This document shows, one piece after another, positions 7,913-16,577 of a stretch of DNA of 64,000 nucleotides. Numbering within the stretch: the first letter of the stretch is position 1; each line of letters begins with the position of its first letter. The notes beneath the pieces are model-generated. The model did not search any database. It had not been told where the DNA came from and saw nothing but the letters and a program-made list of their open reading frames with translations. The position numbers and the translations under genes are program-made. The stretch lies in contig NZ_OAOQ01000014.1 in the NCBI RefSeq assembly GCF_900207575.1, positions 17,256-81,255 of the forward strand. Reading direction: 5' to 3'. The stretch is from Cereibacter ovatus. Lineage in GTDB: Bacteria > Pseudomonadota > Alphaproteobacteria > Rhodobacterales > Rhodobacteraceae.

Positions 7913-9963
7913 CAGTCCCTCATGAAGTTCGGGGTGTAGGTCCGCCGTTTCCGGCGTGGCGTGGTCAGGGTTCCGGCCTTGGGCTGGGCCGGGTCTTGTG
8001 TAGCGATGTCGGTCGCGGTGGCCGAGGGCATGCGCGTATCGACGCCCGCCTGCGCCTCGAGTCGCCGCCAGGTCGCCTCGTCCCATCGGTCGGCGCCGAG
8101 GATCCACACCGCAGCACGGGCGTAGACCCGGCAGTCCAGCGCCTCGTTCCGCTCGCGCATCTTCTGCCATTCCTGATGGGCATAGCCGCGCTTGTTGCGG
8201 ATCGTGACCAGCTGTTCGGCCACCAGCTGCTTCAGCCATTCGGTGTCGGCCCAGCCGGGCAGGTGGATTGTGCCGGGGGCGTCGAGCACACCAGTGGCGC
8301 GATTCTCATCCGAGGGCCGTTCGATCCGCAGGAACCGATAGGTCTCCGCCTTGAACGTCGCCGTGGCCACAGACCAGAGCCGCGCACCGCGGCGCAAGCG
8401 CTTCCCGCCGATGGTCGCATCGACATATGTCGGCCCCGAAACCGGCGCGGCCCGGTTGAAGCCCTCGAGGCCCTTCAGCGGTGCCACCTGTTCGAAGCCG
8501 ACCTTGCGCGACCAGGCATAGACGGCCGCGGCCTCGTAGCCGGTGTCGATCCCGAGCCGCGCCACGGTCATGAAGGCACCGTTGGAATGCTGCCAGCTCT
8601 TCCCCAACAGCGTGGTCAGCTTGTCCCATGCCGCGGGATCGTCAGGCCCGCCCGGGATGACGATGTGATCGACGAGCCAGCTTTCCATTCTCCGGCCCCA
8701 GGCCCAGATGTCGACCTCGATCCGGTCCCTTTGGACGTCGGCCCCGGCGGTCAGGAACAGCCCCGCCATGGGCACGGTGCCCGGCTTCCAGGCTTCGCGC
8801 CGATCCGCCAGCCGCTGCCATTCCGGAGCGTCGCCGCTCTCGACCCATGTCTCGCCAAGAAGCGTGTTGCGCGCGGCGCGCAGCGTCTCGTCCGACCCTT
8901 GGGCCGCCAGCCATTCCCGCGCGACGTCGGACCAGCTTTTCCACCCGAGCGGCGAATAGAGCGCCGAGAGGTGGAAGCCGATGGCCTTCGGATCCTTGGA
9001 AACCGCCGTCGCCCGCCATTCGCCGCGGGCCAACATCTCGGTCTTGTGGTGCTCGGCGATGGGACGCTCGCAGCCCTCGCAGTGATAGGCGGCGGTTTCC
9101 GGTCGGCCCTTCGCCCAACGCAGGCGGTCGAATTGCAGCCACTGCATCGCGCCGCAATGCGGGCAGGGGACAAAATAGCGCCGCTGGTCCGATGCCTCGA
9201 ACTCCCGCTCGATGCGTGACAGCCCCCGGATCGTGGGCGTCGAGACCATGAACACCTTGCGCCGGTGCGAGAAGGTCGTCGTCCGCGCCTCGGCCAGCGT
9301 GACCGGATCGCCCTCCTCGTCGGCCGAGGCCGGGTAGGCGTCCACCTCGTCGAGAAAGACGTAGCGCGCGGGCATCGACCGCAGGCCGGTCGCGCTGTTC
9401 GCCCCGGTCAGCACCAGGATGCCGCCGGGGAATTCCTTCGACAGCATCGAGTTGCCCGCATCGCGAGACCGCGCCGGGTTTACCCGTTCACGGAGTGCCG
9501 GGCTGTCCGCGATCAGGGGGTCAAGACGACCGCGAGACGTCCGCTTCGCCAGTTCCAAGGATGGCAGCACCGCCAGCATCGGGCCTGGCGCGTGATGGAT
9601 GACGAAGCCGATCCAGTTGTTGCCCGCTTCCGTTGCCCCGACCTGCGCCGCCTTCATGAAGGTGATGCGCTGCGCCGGATGGCCGGGCGACAGCACATCC
9701 ATGATCTCGCGCAGATAGGGCGCGCGGGCGGTGCGATACCGCCCCGGCTCGGCCGCGCCCCGCGACGACAGCCAGCGATGCTGATCCGCCCATTCCGATA
9801 CCGTCAGGTTCGGGTCGGGGCGCATCCCCTGTCGCCAGACCCGAAGCAGGTCTTCAGCGCCGTCGAAGCCGAGGTCGAGGCCTTCGGTCAGATCGTTGTC
9901 ATCGTCCTCATCATGCAAGCGAGACCCGGAGGTCGGCGAGGGCGTCGAGCTGTTCGCGGACAT
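7912..9963 (-). CDS. Terminase large subunit, gpA family
   Basis: This 683-residue packaging motor has the gpA signature: ATPase segment FMKAAQVGATEAGNNWI in the N-terminal third, Walker-B-like YVFLDEVDAYP, a CPHCG...CEGCE pair of Cys knuckles near the middle, and the C-terminal nuclease half with LGIDTGYEAAAVYAW. It translocates DNA into the prohead and cuts cos or headful ends. It overlaps the small subunit by 53 bp. A second copy, split by an insertion, is at 39134-42930. Confidence 0.92.
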   Translation of the reverse strand: MSANSSTPSPTSGSRLHDEDDDNDLTEGLDLGFDGAEDLLRVWRQGMRPDPNLTVSEWADQHRWLSSRGAAEPGRYRTARAPYLREIMDVLSPGHPAQRITFMKAAQVGATEAGNNWIGFVIHHAPGPMLAVLPSLELAKRTSRGRLDPLIADSPALRERVNPARSRDAGNSMLSKEFPGGILVLTGANSATGLRSMPARYVFLDEVDAYPASADEEGDPVTLAEARTTTFSHRRKVFMVSTPTIRGLSRIEREFEASDQRRYFVPCPHCGAMQWLQFDRLRWAKGRPETAAYHCEGCERPIAEHHKTEMLARGEWRATAVSKDPKAIGFHLSALYSPLGWKSWSDVAREWLAAQGSDETLRAARNTLLGETWVESGDAPEWQRLADRREAWKPGTVPMAGLFLTAGADVQRDRIEVDIWAWGRRMESWLVDHIVIPGGPDDPAAWDKLTTLLGKSWQHSNGAFMTVARLGIDTGYEAAAVYAWSRKVGFEQVAPLKGLEGFNRAAPVSGPTYVDATIGGKRLRRGARLWSVATATFKAETYRFLRIERPSDENRATGVLDAPGTIHLPGWADTEWLKQLVAEQLVTIRNKRGYAHQEWQKMRERNEALDCRVYARAAVWILGADRWDEATWRRLEAQAGVDTRMPSATATDIATQDPAQPKAGTLTTPRRKRRTYTPNFMRD

Positions 9964-10447
9964 GGGCTTCCAGCACCCTCTGCATGATCGCGGTCTCGAT
10001 CGTCACCGATGCCCCGGATTGCCGTTCCACCTCCGCCATGATCTGCGCCGCCATCAGCGCGGCCACCCGTCCGGGCCAGGTCACCCAGACATCCCGTTCC
10101 TGCCGCGCCAGGCGAAAGACGAGGGTTTCCGCCCGCGCGCGGTCGACCATCGTGCCCTTCTTCTTCTGCACGGCCAGCTGGCGTTCTTGCGCGGCGTAAA
10201 CCGTCAGCGCCGTGCGCGCCTTGATGTAGGATGTCGTGTCCCCGGGGCCGCTGGCCAGCCCATCGCCACCAAGCGACCGGCGTTGCTGGTCGGGGTCCGT
10301 CATTTCCGCCCGCCGCACATCCGAGGCCGCGGCATTGATCGACCCGTCGTCATGGACCACCAGCCGCCCGTTCTTCCGAGCCTTCTGGACCCCGCCGCGC
10401 GACAGACCGGAATGGGCCGCGTACTCGCGTTCGCTCATGCCTTTCAT
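9911..10447 (-). CDS. Terminase small subunit (Nu1-like)
   Basis: This 178-residue protein has an N-terminal helix-turn-helix (SEREYAAHSGLSRGGVQKARKNGRL) that would bind the packaging site, and a C-terminal oligomerisation part containing FRLARQERDVWVTWPGRVAALMAAQ. It is the first gene of the morphogenesis operon. ATGs at 10447 and 10438 are both possible starts. The C-terminal half is closely matched by the fragment at 38980-39186. Confidence 0.8.
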   Translation of the reverse strand: MKGMSEREYAAHSGLSRGGVQKARKNGRLVVHDDGSINAAASDVRRAEMTDPDQQRRSLGGDGLASGPGDTTSYIKARTALTVYAAQERQLAVQKKKGTMVDRARAETLVFRLARQERDVWVTWPGRVAALMAAQIMAEVERQSGASVTIETAIMQRVLEAHVREQLDALADLRVSLA

Positions 10448-10563
10448 GGCGCAGATAACCCGATCAACCCAATGATATCGCTTGGTATTCAGTTGATTAG
10501 ACAGCGCGATAGAGCGAGTCTGATCTCGAGGAAACGATCCAACTCAGCGAAGGACGCCCCGCC

Positions 10564-10791
10564 ATGACCACCCGCCGCGCCAGCGACAATTCCAAAGCCC
10601 TCGACGCCTTCATCGCCGCCAAGGCCGAGATCGACATCATGCTGGAACGCCTGAAGGCCCTCAGCGACGACCACTTCGAGACCCACCCCGACGAGATCCA
10701 TTGGGGGCATGTCGGGACGCTGAAGAACTACGCGAGCCTGCTGCGCCAGATCACCGACAGCGCCTTCAAGGAAGGCGAACACGCCGCCTGA
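10564..10791 (+). CDS. Small helical phage protein, unknown function
   Basis: This 75-residue protein (MTTRRASDNSKALDAFIAAK...) is mostly alpha helical. It is transcribed divergently from the terminase operon, with about 115 bp between start codons that must hold promoters for both directions. The start is preceded by a GAAGGA-type ribosome site. No domain is recognised. It and the following gene form a small plus-strand unit. Confidence 0.6.
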   Translation: MTTRRASDNSKALDAFIAAKAEIDIMLERLKALSDDHFETHPDEIHWGHVGTLKNYASLLRQITDSAFKEGEHAA

Positions 10792-10928
10792 CGCGCCCAC
10801 GCGGCGCGACGGCCGCCCCGTCCGAGGACGGGGGTGAGCCCGGACCGTGGCCCCAGTGGGGCCGCGTAAGCCGGGCGAACGTCCGTAGAAGGCACGCACA
10901 CCGCGCGCCCACAGCCACGGAGGCCCCG

Positions 10929-11492
10929 ATGACCACCCCGTCCGACACCCAGTCCCTGATCCTGTCCCGCGCAGCGACCCGGCCCGGCAACCTTGCCCTG
11001 CCGCTGCCCGAGGGGCTGGTCGGCGCCGCCGCCAAGATGGTCGTCGGCAAGATGATCGCCCGCGGCTGGCTCGAGGAGGTCGAGGCGAACCTTCGCCGCG
11101 GCGAGCCGATGTGGCGCGAGACCGGCGACGGCCACGGCACCACGCTGATCGCGACCGAAGCCGGGCTGGAGGCCATCGGGATCGAGCCGTTGGCGGCCAG
11201 TGCTGTCGCCAGCGCGCGGAAGGCGAAGCCGAAACCGGAACCGGTGCAGATGCCCGACGACACCGGCACCGCGAAATTCGTCACCATCCGCGCTGGCACC
11301 AAGCAGGCGCAGATCATCGCCATGCTTCAGCGCCCCGAGGGAGCGACGGTCGCCGAAATGGTCGACGCCACCGGATGGCTGGCACATACCGTCCGCGGCT
11401 GTATCTCGGGGGCGCTGAAGAAAAAGCTGGGTCTGCCCATCGCCGCGGAGAAGGTCGAGGGCAGGGGAACCGTATATCGCCTCGTCAAATAG
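10929..11492 (+). CDS. DUF3489-domain protein
   Basis: The frame opens at 10701, but residues before the ATG at 10929 overlap the previous gene and look non-coding. From 10929 the protein is 187 residues. The N-terminal part resembles a winged-helix module (ALPLPEGLVGAAAKMVVGKMIARGWLEE). The C-terminal part, FVTIRAGTKQAQIIAMLQRPEGATVAEMVDATGW...RGCISGALKKKLGL, is the DUF3489 helix-turn-helix found in alphaproteobacterial phages. Likely a DNA-binding regulator. Confidence 0.75.
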   Translation: MTTPSDTQSLILSRAATRPGNLALPLPEGLVGAAAKMVVGKMIARGWLEEVEANLRRGEPMWRETGDGHGTTLIATEAGLEAIGIEPLAASAVASARKAKPKPEPVQMPDDTGTAKFVTIRAGTKQAQIIAMLQRPEGATVAEMVDATGWLAHTVRGCISGALKKKLGLPIAAEKVEGRGTVYRLVK

Positions 11493-11536
11493 GCGAATTC
11501 TCAGGGCGGAGCCAAATGGGTTTCAGTAGGGCCCGC

Positions 11537-12157
11537 CTATGTGCATAGGCCAGCCCAAGGACGAACATGCCGCCACCACTCCAAAGGAGTGAGAACCCTG
11601 ATCGGCAATAGCCTCAACTGGTCGCGCTTCTTGATAATTGTCCGCCGATCTCTTGTGCAGAAGACGTCACATTCGAGGCCGACTGCATTTCCGATCAGTT
11701 CCCGATCCGCCTTGTCGGGCAGTCGGCGGGTGAAAGGCGCATCGATCATGCGCCGCCCGACCACGGAAGCGTAAGCGATCGCTTCGTCTTCAGGCGAAAT
11801 CAACTCTACAGCGAAGTCTCGCAGCCGCTGGCGGTGTTCGGGATCGGGCGTATTGTCAACCTCATCAAGCGTCTTTCGGGATGCCATGATCGCCCAGTTT
11901 GCCCGCCTGCCAACGTAGAAGATGTGCATTAGCGCTTCGAGATCCTCGGCAAGTAACGCGTCCTCGATACTCGGTAGCGGCTGTTGCTCGAAAATCTGGT
12001 CTGGGTAATTCACGAGCAGGTTCACAACATTCGTGTCGAGAAAAATCCGCCCGGGTACGGCGTCATAGGGATAGGCCCTGCAATCCGCACTATGTTCGGC
12101 CTCACTGCGATAAAGGATCCAGCGCCGTCTGGTTTCATCCCAATGTTCGATTCCCAA
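11537..12157 (-). CDS. PIN-like domain protein
   Basis: This 206-residue protein has the acidic residues of a PIN RNase fold: FLDTNVVN near residue 39, an internal ADRELIGNA segment, and CDVFCTRDRRTI near the end. PIN proteins are Mg-dependent ribonucleases, often toxins. It has no adjacent antitoxin-sized gene: the neighbours are the DUF3489 gene (convergent) and a methyltransferase downstream. It has lower GC than the flanking phage genes. It may be a stand-alone anti-phage effector or a toxin that lost its partner. Confidence 0.65.
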   Translation of the reverse strand: MGIEHWDETRRRWILYRSEAEHSADCRAYPYDAVPGRIFLDTNVVNLLVNYPDQIFEQQPLPSIEDALLAEDLEALMHIFYVGRRANWAIMASRKTLDEVDNTPDPEHRQRLRDFAVELISPEDEAIAYASVVGRRMIDAPFTRRLPDKADRELIGNAVGLECDVFCTRDRRTIIKKRDQLRLLPIRVLTPLEWWRHVRPWAGLCT

Positions 12158-12247
12158 GGATCCACCATCTCATCCGGAAGCTGATGGCATGGAGAATAGA
12201 CTTGGTTTGAGGTTGATCCAAGCCTCCAACGGCCCGACAAAATGGCG

Positions 12248-13576
12248 CTACTCCACCGTCAATCCAGCCTTCCTTCCCGTCGCCATCTCCCACCGCCGCA
12301 CCGCGACGTCGCAGTAGACCGGGTCCAGTTCCACCGCGCAGCAGCGTCGTCCGGTGCGTTCGGCGGCGATCAGCTGGGTTCCGGAGCCGCAGAAGGGTTC
12401 GAACAACAGATCGCCAGGATCGGTGAAGGCCTCCAGCACCGCCTCTACCAGCGCCACGGGGAACACGGCCGGGTGCGATCCGGCTGCGCCAAGTCCGCCC
12501 TTGTGCCGCATGATCCGGAACACGGAGTCCGGGATCCGGTGGCTCTGGATCGCGTTGCCGAAGCCGGTCTTGCGGTGGACCGTGCCGTCGGCCCCGCGCA
12601 GGCCGCCGCCGCCGAGGGTTTCGCCCGCGTGCTTGCTCTCGACCGTCTTGTTCGGTTTGCGGGGCTGGCGGTTGAAGTGGAAGATGAACTCGTGCGAGGG
12701 CGCGAGGCGGCCGTTCCAGTCGCCGGGCAGGCCCGGCCCTTGGTCCCACACATACCAGCCAAACCGCCGCCAGCCCTGCGCACGCATCCAATCGAGCCAG
12801 CCCTCCCAATACGGAACCCACTCGCCATCGCGATGGACGAGGCCGAGGTTCACCAGCAGCTGGGAATCGGTATTGACCGGCGCTGTGGCGAAGACACCCT
12901 GCATCAGCGCATCCCAATCACCGACCTTCTCCTTCGCCGCGCCATAGTCGCGCTGCTGGGCGTAGGGCGGGGAGGTGAACATCAGCGCTGCCTGCGCCCC
13001 ATCCATCAGCCGCGCCACCACGGCCGGGTCGGTCGCATCGCCGCAGATCAGCCGGTGGTCGCCCAGCGCCCAGATATCGCCGGGGCGGGTGATCGGGTCA
13101 GCCGGGGCCTCCGGGATGGTGTCGGCCGCGTCATCGTCGATGGGCGCTCGGCCGTCGGCATCCTGCAGCAGCGCGTCCAGCTCGTCCTCAGGGATGCCCA
13201 TCAGCCCGAGGTCGAAGTCCTCGGCCATCAGGCCCCGCAGTTCCTCGAGCAGGAGTGCCTCGTCCCACCCGCCCAGTTCGGTCAGCTTGTTGTCGGCGAT
13301 GCGATAGGCCCGCCGCTGCGCCTCGGTCAGATGGCCCAGCACGATGACCGGCGCCTCCGCCAGCCGGAGTTGTAACGCGGCCAAGACGCGACCATGGCCC
13401 GCGATCAACTCGCCATCTGCGGCGACGAGGCAGGGGACGGTCCAGCCGAACTCGGCCATGCTCGCGGCGATCTTTGCCACCTGGTCGGCGTCATGGGTCT
13501 TGGCATTTCGGGCGTAGGGGCGGAGACGGGCCAGCGGCCAGTGCTCGATCCGGCCGGGCAGGAGGGGCGCGTTCAT
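12248..13576 (-). CDS. ParB-domain DNA methyltransferase (N4-cytosine/N6-adenine type)
   Basis: Residues 1-100 are a ParB/Srx-like domain (RLRPYARNAKTH, GELIAGHGRVLAA, RAYRIADNKLTEL). Residues about 170-442 are an amino-methyltransferase of beta-class order: catalytic TSPPY, then the AdoMet-binding FCGSGTQLIAAE near the C-terminus. These phage enzymes methylate the phage's own DNA and protect it from host restriction. Its start overlaps the stop of the second, broken copy (ATGA). Confidence 0.88.
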   Translation of the reverse strand: MNAPLLPGRIEHWPLARLRPYARNAKTHDADQVAKIAASMAEFGWTVPCLVAADGELIAGHGRVLAALQLRLAEAPVIVLGHLTEAQRRAYRIADNKLTELGGWDEALLLEELRGLMAEDFDLGLMGIPEDELDALLQDADGRAPIDDDAADTIPEAPADPITRPGDIWALGDHRLICGDATDPAVVARLMDGAQAALMFTSPPYAQQRDYGAAKEKVGDWDALMQGVFATAPVNTDSQLLVNLGLVHRDGEWVPYWEGWLDWMRAQGWRRFGWYVWDQGPGLPGDWNGRLAPSHEFIFHFNRQPRKPNKTVESKHAGETLGGGGLRGADGTVHRKTGFGNAIQSHRIPDSVFRIMRHKGGLGAAGSHPAVFPVALVEAVLEAFTDPGDLLFEPFCGSGTQLIAAERTGRRCCAVELDPVYCDVAVRRWEMATGRKAGLTVE

Positions 13577-14088
13577 GCCGCGAGCCGCTTTGCCTTGAGG
13601 GCGGCGAAGCTCTCGCCAGTTTCCACCAGCACCGCTTCCTGGCCGGTGAAAGATTGCCAGCGTTCGATGGCGACATCGACATAGGCCGGGTTCAACTCGA
13701 CCCCGAAGCAGACCCGGCCGGTGGTTTCCGCCGCGATCAGCGTGGTGCCGGATCCCATGAAGGGCTCATAGACTGCCTGGCCGGGGCTGGAATTGTTCAG
13801 GATCGGGCGGCGCATGCATTCAACCGGCTTCTGCGTGCCATGCACGGTGTCGGCGTCCTGATCCCGGTTGGCGATCTGCCACAGCGTGGTCTGCTTGCGG
13901 TCTCCGGCCCAATGGCCCTTGCCCGTCGCGCGCACCGCATACCAGCAGGGTTCATGCTGCCAGTGGTAATCGCCGCGGCTGAGCACCAGCCTGTCCTTGG
14001 CCCAGATGATCTGCGACCGGATGACGAAACCCGCGGCCACCAGGCTGTCGGCCACGGTCGCGGCATGCAGCGCGCCATGCCCGGTGTT
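13573..14088 (-). pseudogene. ParB-DNA methyltransferase, C-terminal fragment (split by IS)
   Basis: This fragment carries the C-terminal half of a second ParB-methyltransferase: GALHAATVADSLVAAGF, IIWAKDRL, GDYHWQHEPCWYAVR, the KPVECMRR segment and FMGSGTTLIAAE. The missing N-terminal half, with ParB domain and DPPYG, lies at 15813-16577 beyond the IS. The two halves join at VWH/GALH in related proteins, so the IS hit the middle of an otherwise intact gene. Confidence 0.88.
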
Positions 14089-14113
14089 TGTCAAAGGAGT
14101 TGTCGCCTGCTCT
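14089..14113 (+). repeat. IS left inverted repeat
   Basis: 25 bp matching the right end (15788-15812, opposite strand) at all but a few positions. Confidence 0.85.
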
Positions 14114-14118
14114 TGTTT

Positions 14119-15246
14119 TCAGGCTGCTCGTTCGACCGGCCCGGCCATGGGTCCGCCGCCGCCAGCTTGATGGGGGAGCGCGTCGGCGGACCCATGGCCT
14201 CCGCGCCCGGCATCTGGCCGTTCCGGGTTCAGCCAGACCGAGCCGATGGGTTGCCAGTTGCGGGTCTTGCCTGACCAGCGCTCCGGGTGCGCAGCGCGGG
14301 CGAATTCATAGACCCGGTGGCGCTCGGCCAGCAGCGCCTTGTCCTCGCCGCGGTGGCGCTGGTCGGGGGTGACGAAGCGGATCGCGCTGTGACGGTGCTC
14401 GGTGTTGTACCAGCGCACGAAGCTCTGGACCCAGGCCCGTGCCTCGTCGATCGTCGCGAAGCCCCGGGTCGGCCAGCGGGGCGTGTACTTGCAGGTCCGG
14501 AACAGCGCCTCGGAGAACGGATTGTCGTTCGATACCCGCGGCCGGCTGAAGGACGCGATGACGCCCAGCCGCTCCATCGTCACCTTCATGGTGGCGCCCT
14601 TCATCGGACTGCCGTTGTCCGCATGGAGTACGAGCGGGCTGGTCAGGCACCGCTCCGACCAGACGGCGCGCTTGAGCACCTCGGCCGCGAAGTCCGAGGC
14701 CTCGCGCTCGTGGACTTCCCAGCCAACGATCTTCCGGCTGAAGATGTCGACGATGAGATAGAGATAGAAGAAGGCACCGGCGATCGGTCCGGGCAGCCAC
14801 GTTATGTCCCAGCTCCAGACCTGGCAGGGCGCCTTCGCCTCGAAGCCGGTCGGCGGTTTCTGGCGTGCCGCCGGTCGGGCGCGGCCCCGGCGGTGGTTTT
14901 GGCCGCGCTCGCGCAACACCCTGTAGATGCTGGATTCCGATCCGATGTAGATGTCTCGGTCGGCCAGCCGGGGCACGATCTGGCTTGGTGGAAGACTTGC
15001 GAACTCGGGACTGGCACAGGTCGCCACGATCCGGTCGCGCTCCTCTTCCGAGAGTTTGTTGGCTGGCGCCGGGCGGTGCGCGGACGGACGGCGATCCTCG
15101 CGGATCCCGCCCTCGGGATCCTTCCAGCGCTGCAAGGTGCGGCGGCTCATCCCGAGTGTGGCGCAGGCGGCCCCCAAACGAGCTCCTGCCGTCGTCGCTT
15201 CGCCGATGAGGGCGACGATGTGCCGGCGATCCGAGGCAGACGTCAT
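14119..15246 (-). CDS. IS3-family transposase OrfB (DDE integrase core)
   Basis: From the ATG at 15246 (ATGA overlap with the orfA stop) the protein is 375 residues. It has an N-terminal helix-turn-helix, a linker with KAPCQVWSWDITWLPGP, and the rve-type DDE triad: D in WSWDITW, D in LHADNGSP, E in NPFSEALFRT. It catalyses strand cleavage and joining. The same frame is open upstream to 15453, overlapping orfA, as needed to make an OrfAB fusion by frameshifting at 15285-15291. Confidence 0.88.
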   Translation of the reverse strand: MTSASDRRHIVALIGEATTAGARLGAACATLGMSRRTLQRWKDPEGGIREDRRPSAHRPAPANKLSEEERDRIVATCASPEFASLPPSQIVPRLADRDIYIGSESSIYRVLRERGQNHRRGRARPAARQKPPTGFEAKAPCQVWSWDITWLPGPIAGAFFYLYLIVDIFSRKIVGWEVHEREASDFAAEVLKRAVWSERCLTSPLVLHADNGSPMKGATMKVTMERLGVIASFSRPRVSNDNPFSEALFRTCKYTPRWPTRGFATIDEARAWVQSFVRWYNTEHRHSAIRFVTPDQRHRGEDKALLAERHRVYEFARAAHPERWSGKTRNWQPIGSVWLNPERPDAGRGGHGSADALPHQAGGGGPMAGPVERAA

Positions 15247-15743
15247 TCCTCCGCGCCTCCCTCTGGGCCCCAGATCGCCTCGGCCTTTTTTCTGAGGATC
15301 ATCAGCGCCGCCGCCTCGGCCAGCGCCTTCTCCTTGCGCGCGAGTTCGCGCTCCAGCTGCTGGATGCGTTTCTTGTCGTCCCGCGTCTCGCGCGCGATCC
15401 GGCTGGTCGCCGCCCGTTCCCAGTCGTTGGCGCGCGCGCACGCTTCGCGCCACACGACGAGTTGCTCGAGGTAGATGCCACGGCGCCGGCAGTATTCGCC
15501 CAGCTCGGCCTCGTTCAGCGAGGCTGTCTCGATCACCGCCGCCAGCTTGTCCTCGGAGGTCCAGCCCTCAGGCCCGGCGTTGGCGTCGGGCAGGAACTGC
15601 CCCTTCGCTCGCGCCTCCGCCCGCCACTTGGCAAGCGTGGCCACGCTGATCCCCTCCTCCTTGGCCAGCTGGCCCAACGGTATCTTGTTCGGCGGAAGCA
15701 TCTTTCCGAGAACCGCCGCCTTTCGTTCTGGTGAATACGCCAA
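15243..15743 (-). CDS. IS3-family transposase OrfA (helix-turn-helix/coiled coil)
   Basis: This 166-residue protein starts MAYSPERKAAVLGKMLPP. It has an N-terminal helix-turn-helix (LGQLAKEEGISVATLAKWRAEA) that would bind the IS ends, a second YCRRRGIYLEQLVVWREAC unit, and a C-terminal leucine-rich coiled coil (IQQLERELARKEKALAEAAAL) for multimerisation. It ends in the slippery region that joins it to OrfB. Confidence 0.85.
   Translation of the reverse strand: MAYSPERKAAVLGKMLPPNKIPLGQLAKEEGISVATLAKWRAEARAKGQFLPDANAGPEGWTSEDKLAAVIETASLNEAELGEYCRRRGIYLEQLVVWREACARANDWERAATSRIARETRDDKKRIQQLERELARKEKALAEAAALMILRKKAEAIWGPEGGAEE
15285..15291 (-). promoter_or_regulatory. Programmed -1 frameshift site of the IS (A AAA AAG)
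   Basis: On the minus strand the heptamer A AAA AAG is in the X XXY YYZ phase of orfA (AGA AAA AAG GCC). A -1 slip enters the orfB frame (AAA AAA GGC), giving the OrfAB transposase typical of the IS3 family. Confidence 0.75.
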
Positions 15744-15787
15744 CTCGTTGTCCTGTCCCGCCCGCCTCAGAATACACTTGCGGTATC

Positions 15788-15812
15788 AGAGCGGGCGACA
15801 ACTTCCCTGACA
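15788..15812 (-). repeat. IS right inverted repeat
   Basis: 25 bp; pairs with 14089-14113. It lies 45 bp upstream of the orfA start. Confidence 0.85.
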
Positions 15813-16577
15813 GAGGGGGTGCCAGACATAGGCGACGTCACCGGGGAACAGCGCCCACGCTTCGCGCCAGTCGGCGCGGTCGTCGTTCAGCACCTTGCCG
15901 GTGCGTTTCGTCTTCGCGGCCCCGGCCTGGTTGCGCCAGGAGGGATCGTATTCGACGCCGTAGGGCGGGTCGGTGACCATCAGTAGGGGGCGCACATCAC
16001 CGAGCAGATGCCCCACGACATCGGCCGCGGTGCTGTCGCCGCAGATCAGCCGGTGTGCGCCCAGCTGCCACAGGTCGCCCGGCACCGACACCGGTGAGAC
16101 CGGCAGCTCCGGAACGTCGTCCGCACCCTCGACCGGACCATCCCCGCCCAGCGCCTCCGGATCCCGCAACAGCGCGTCAAGCTCATCGTCGCTGATGCCG
16201 AGCAGGGTCAGGTCGAAAACCTCGGCCAAGAGCCCCGCGATCTCGTCGCGCAGCAGGGCCTCGTCCCATTCGCCCAGTTCCGTCAGCTTGTTGTCCGCGA
16301 TCCGGTAGGCCCGGCGTTCGGCCTCGTCGAGATGGCTGAGCCGGATCACCGGCACCTCGGTCAGCCCGAGCATGGTGGCCGCCAGCACCCGGCCATGGCC
16401 CGCAATCAGCTCGCCGTCGTCGGCAACCATGCAGGGCACGGTCCAGCCGAACTTGGCCATACTGGCGGCGATCTTCGACACCTGGTCGTCGCCATGCATC
16501 TTGGCATTGCGGGCATAGGGGCGCAGCCGGGCAATCGGCCAGGATTCAACCTGGCTCGGCGCGAAGACGAGGTCCAT
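15813..16577 (-). pseudogene. ParB-DNA methyltransferase, N-terminal fragment (split by IS)
   Basis: Residues 1-250 read as a ParB domain (RLRPYARNAKMH, GELIAGHGRVLAAT, RAYRIADNKLTEL), a linker, and the catalytic TDPPYGVEYDPSW of the methyltransferase, ending at DVAYVWH before the IS. It is a close paralogue of the intact gene at 12248 but carries DPPY instead of SPPY, so it probably had a different target. As it stands neither half should be active. Confidence 0.88.

Larger units (their letters stand above)
14089..15812 (-). mobile_element. IS3-family insertion sequence, 1.72 kb
   Basis: Two overlapping transposase frames are bounded by imperfect inverted repeats: the left end reads TGTCAAAGGAGTTGTCGCCT and the right end, on the other strand, TGTCAGGGAAGTTGTCGCCC. 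The element separates the halves of a ParB-methyltransferase gene. No clean target duplication is seen directly outside these repeats; short CACC/CCC similarities a few bases out suggest the exact tip may differ by up to about nine bases. Confidence 0.88.
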
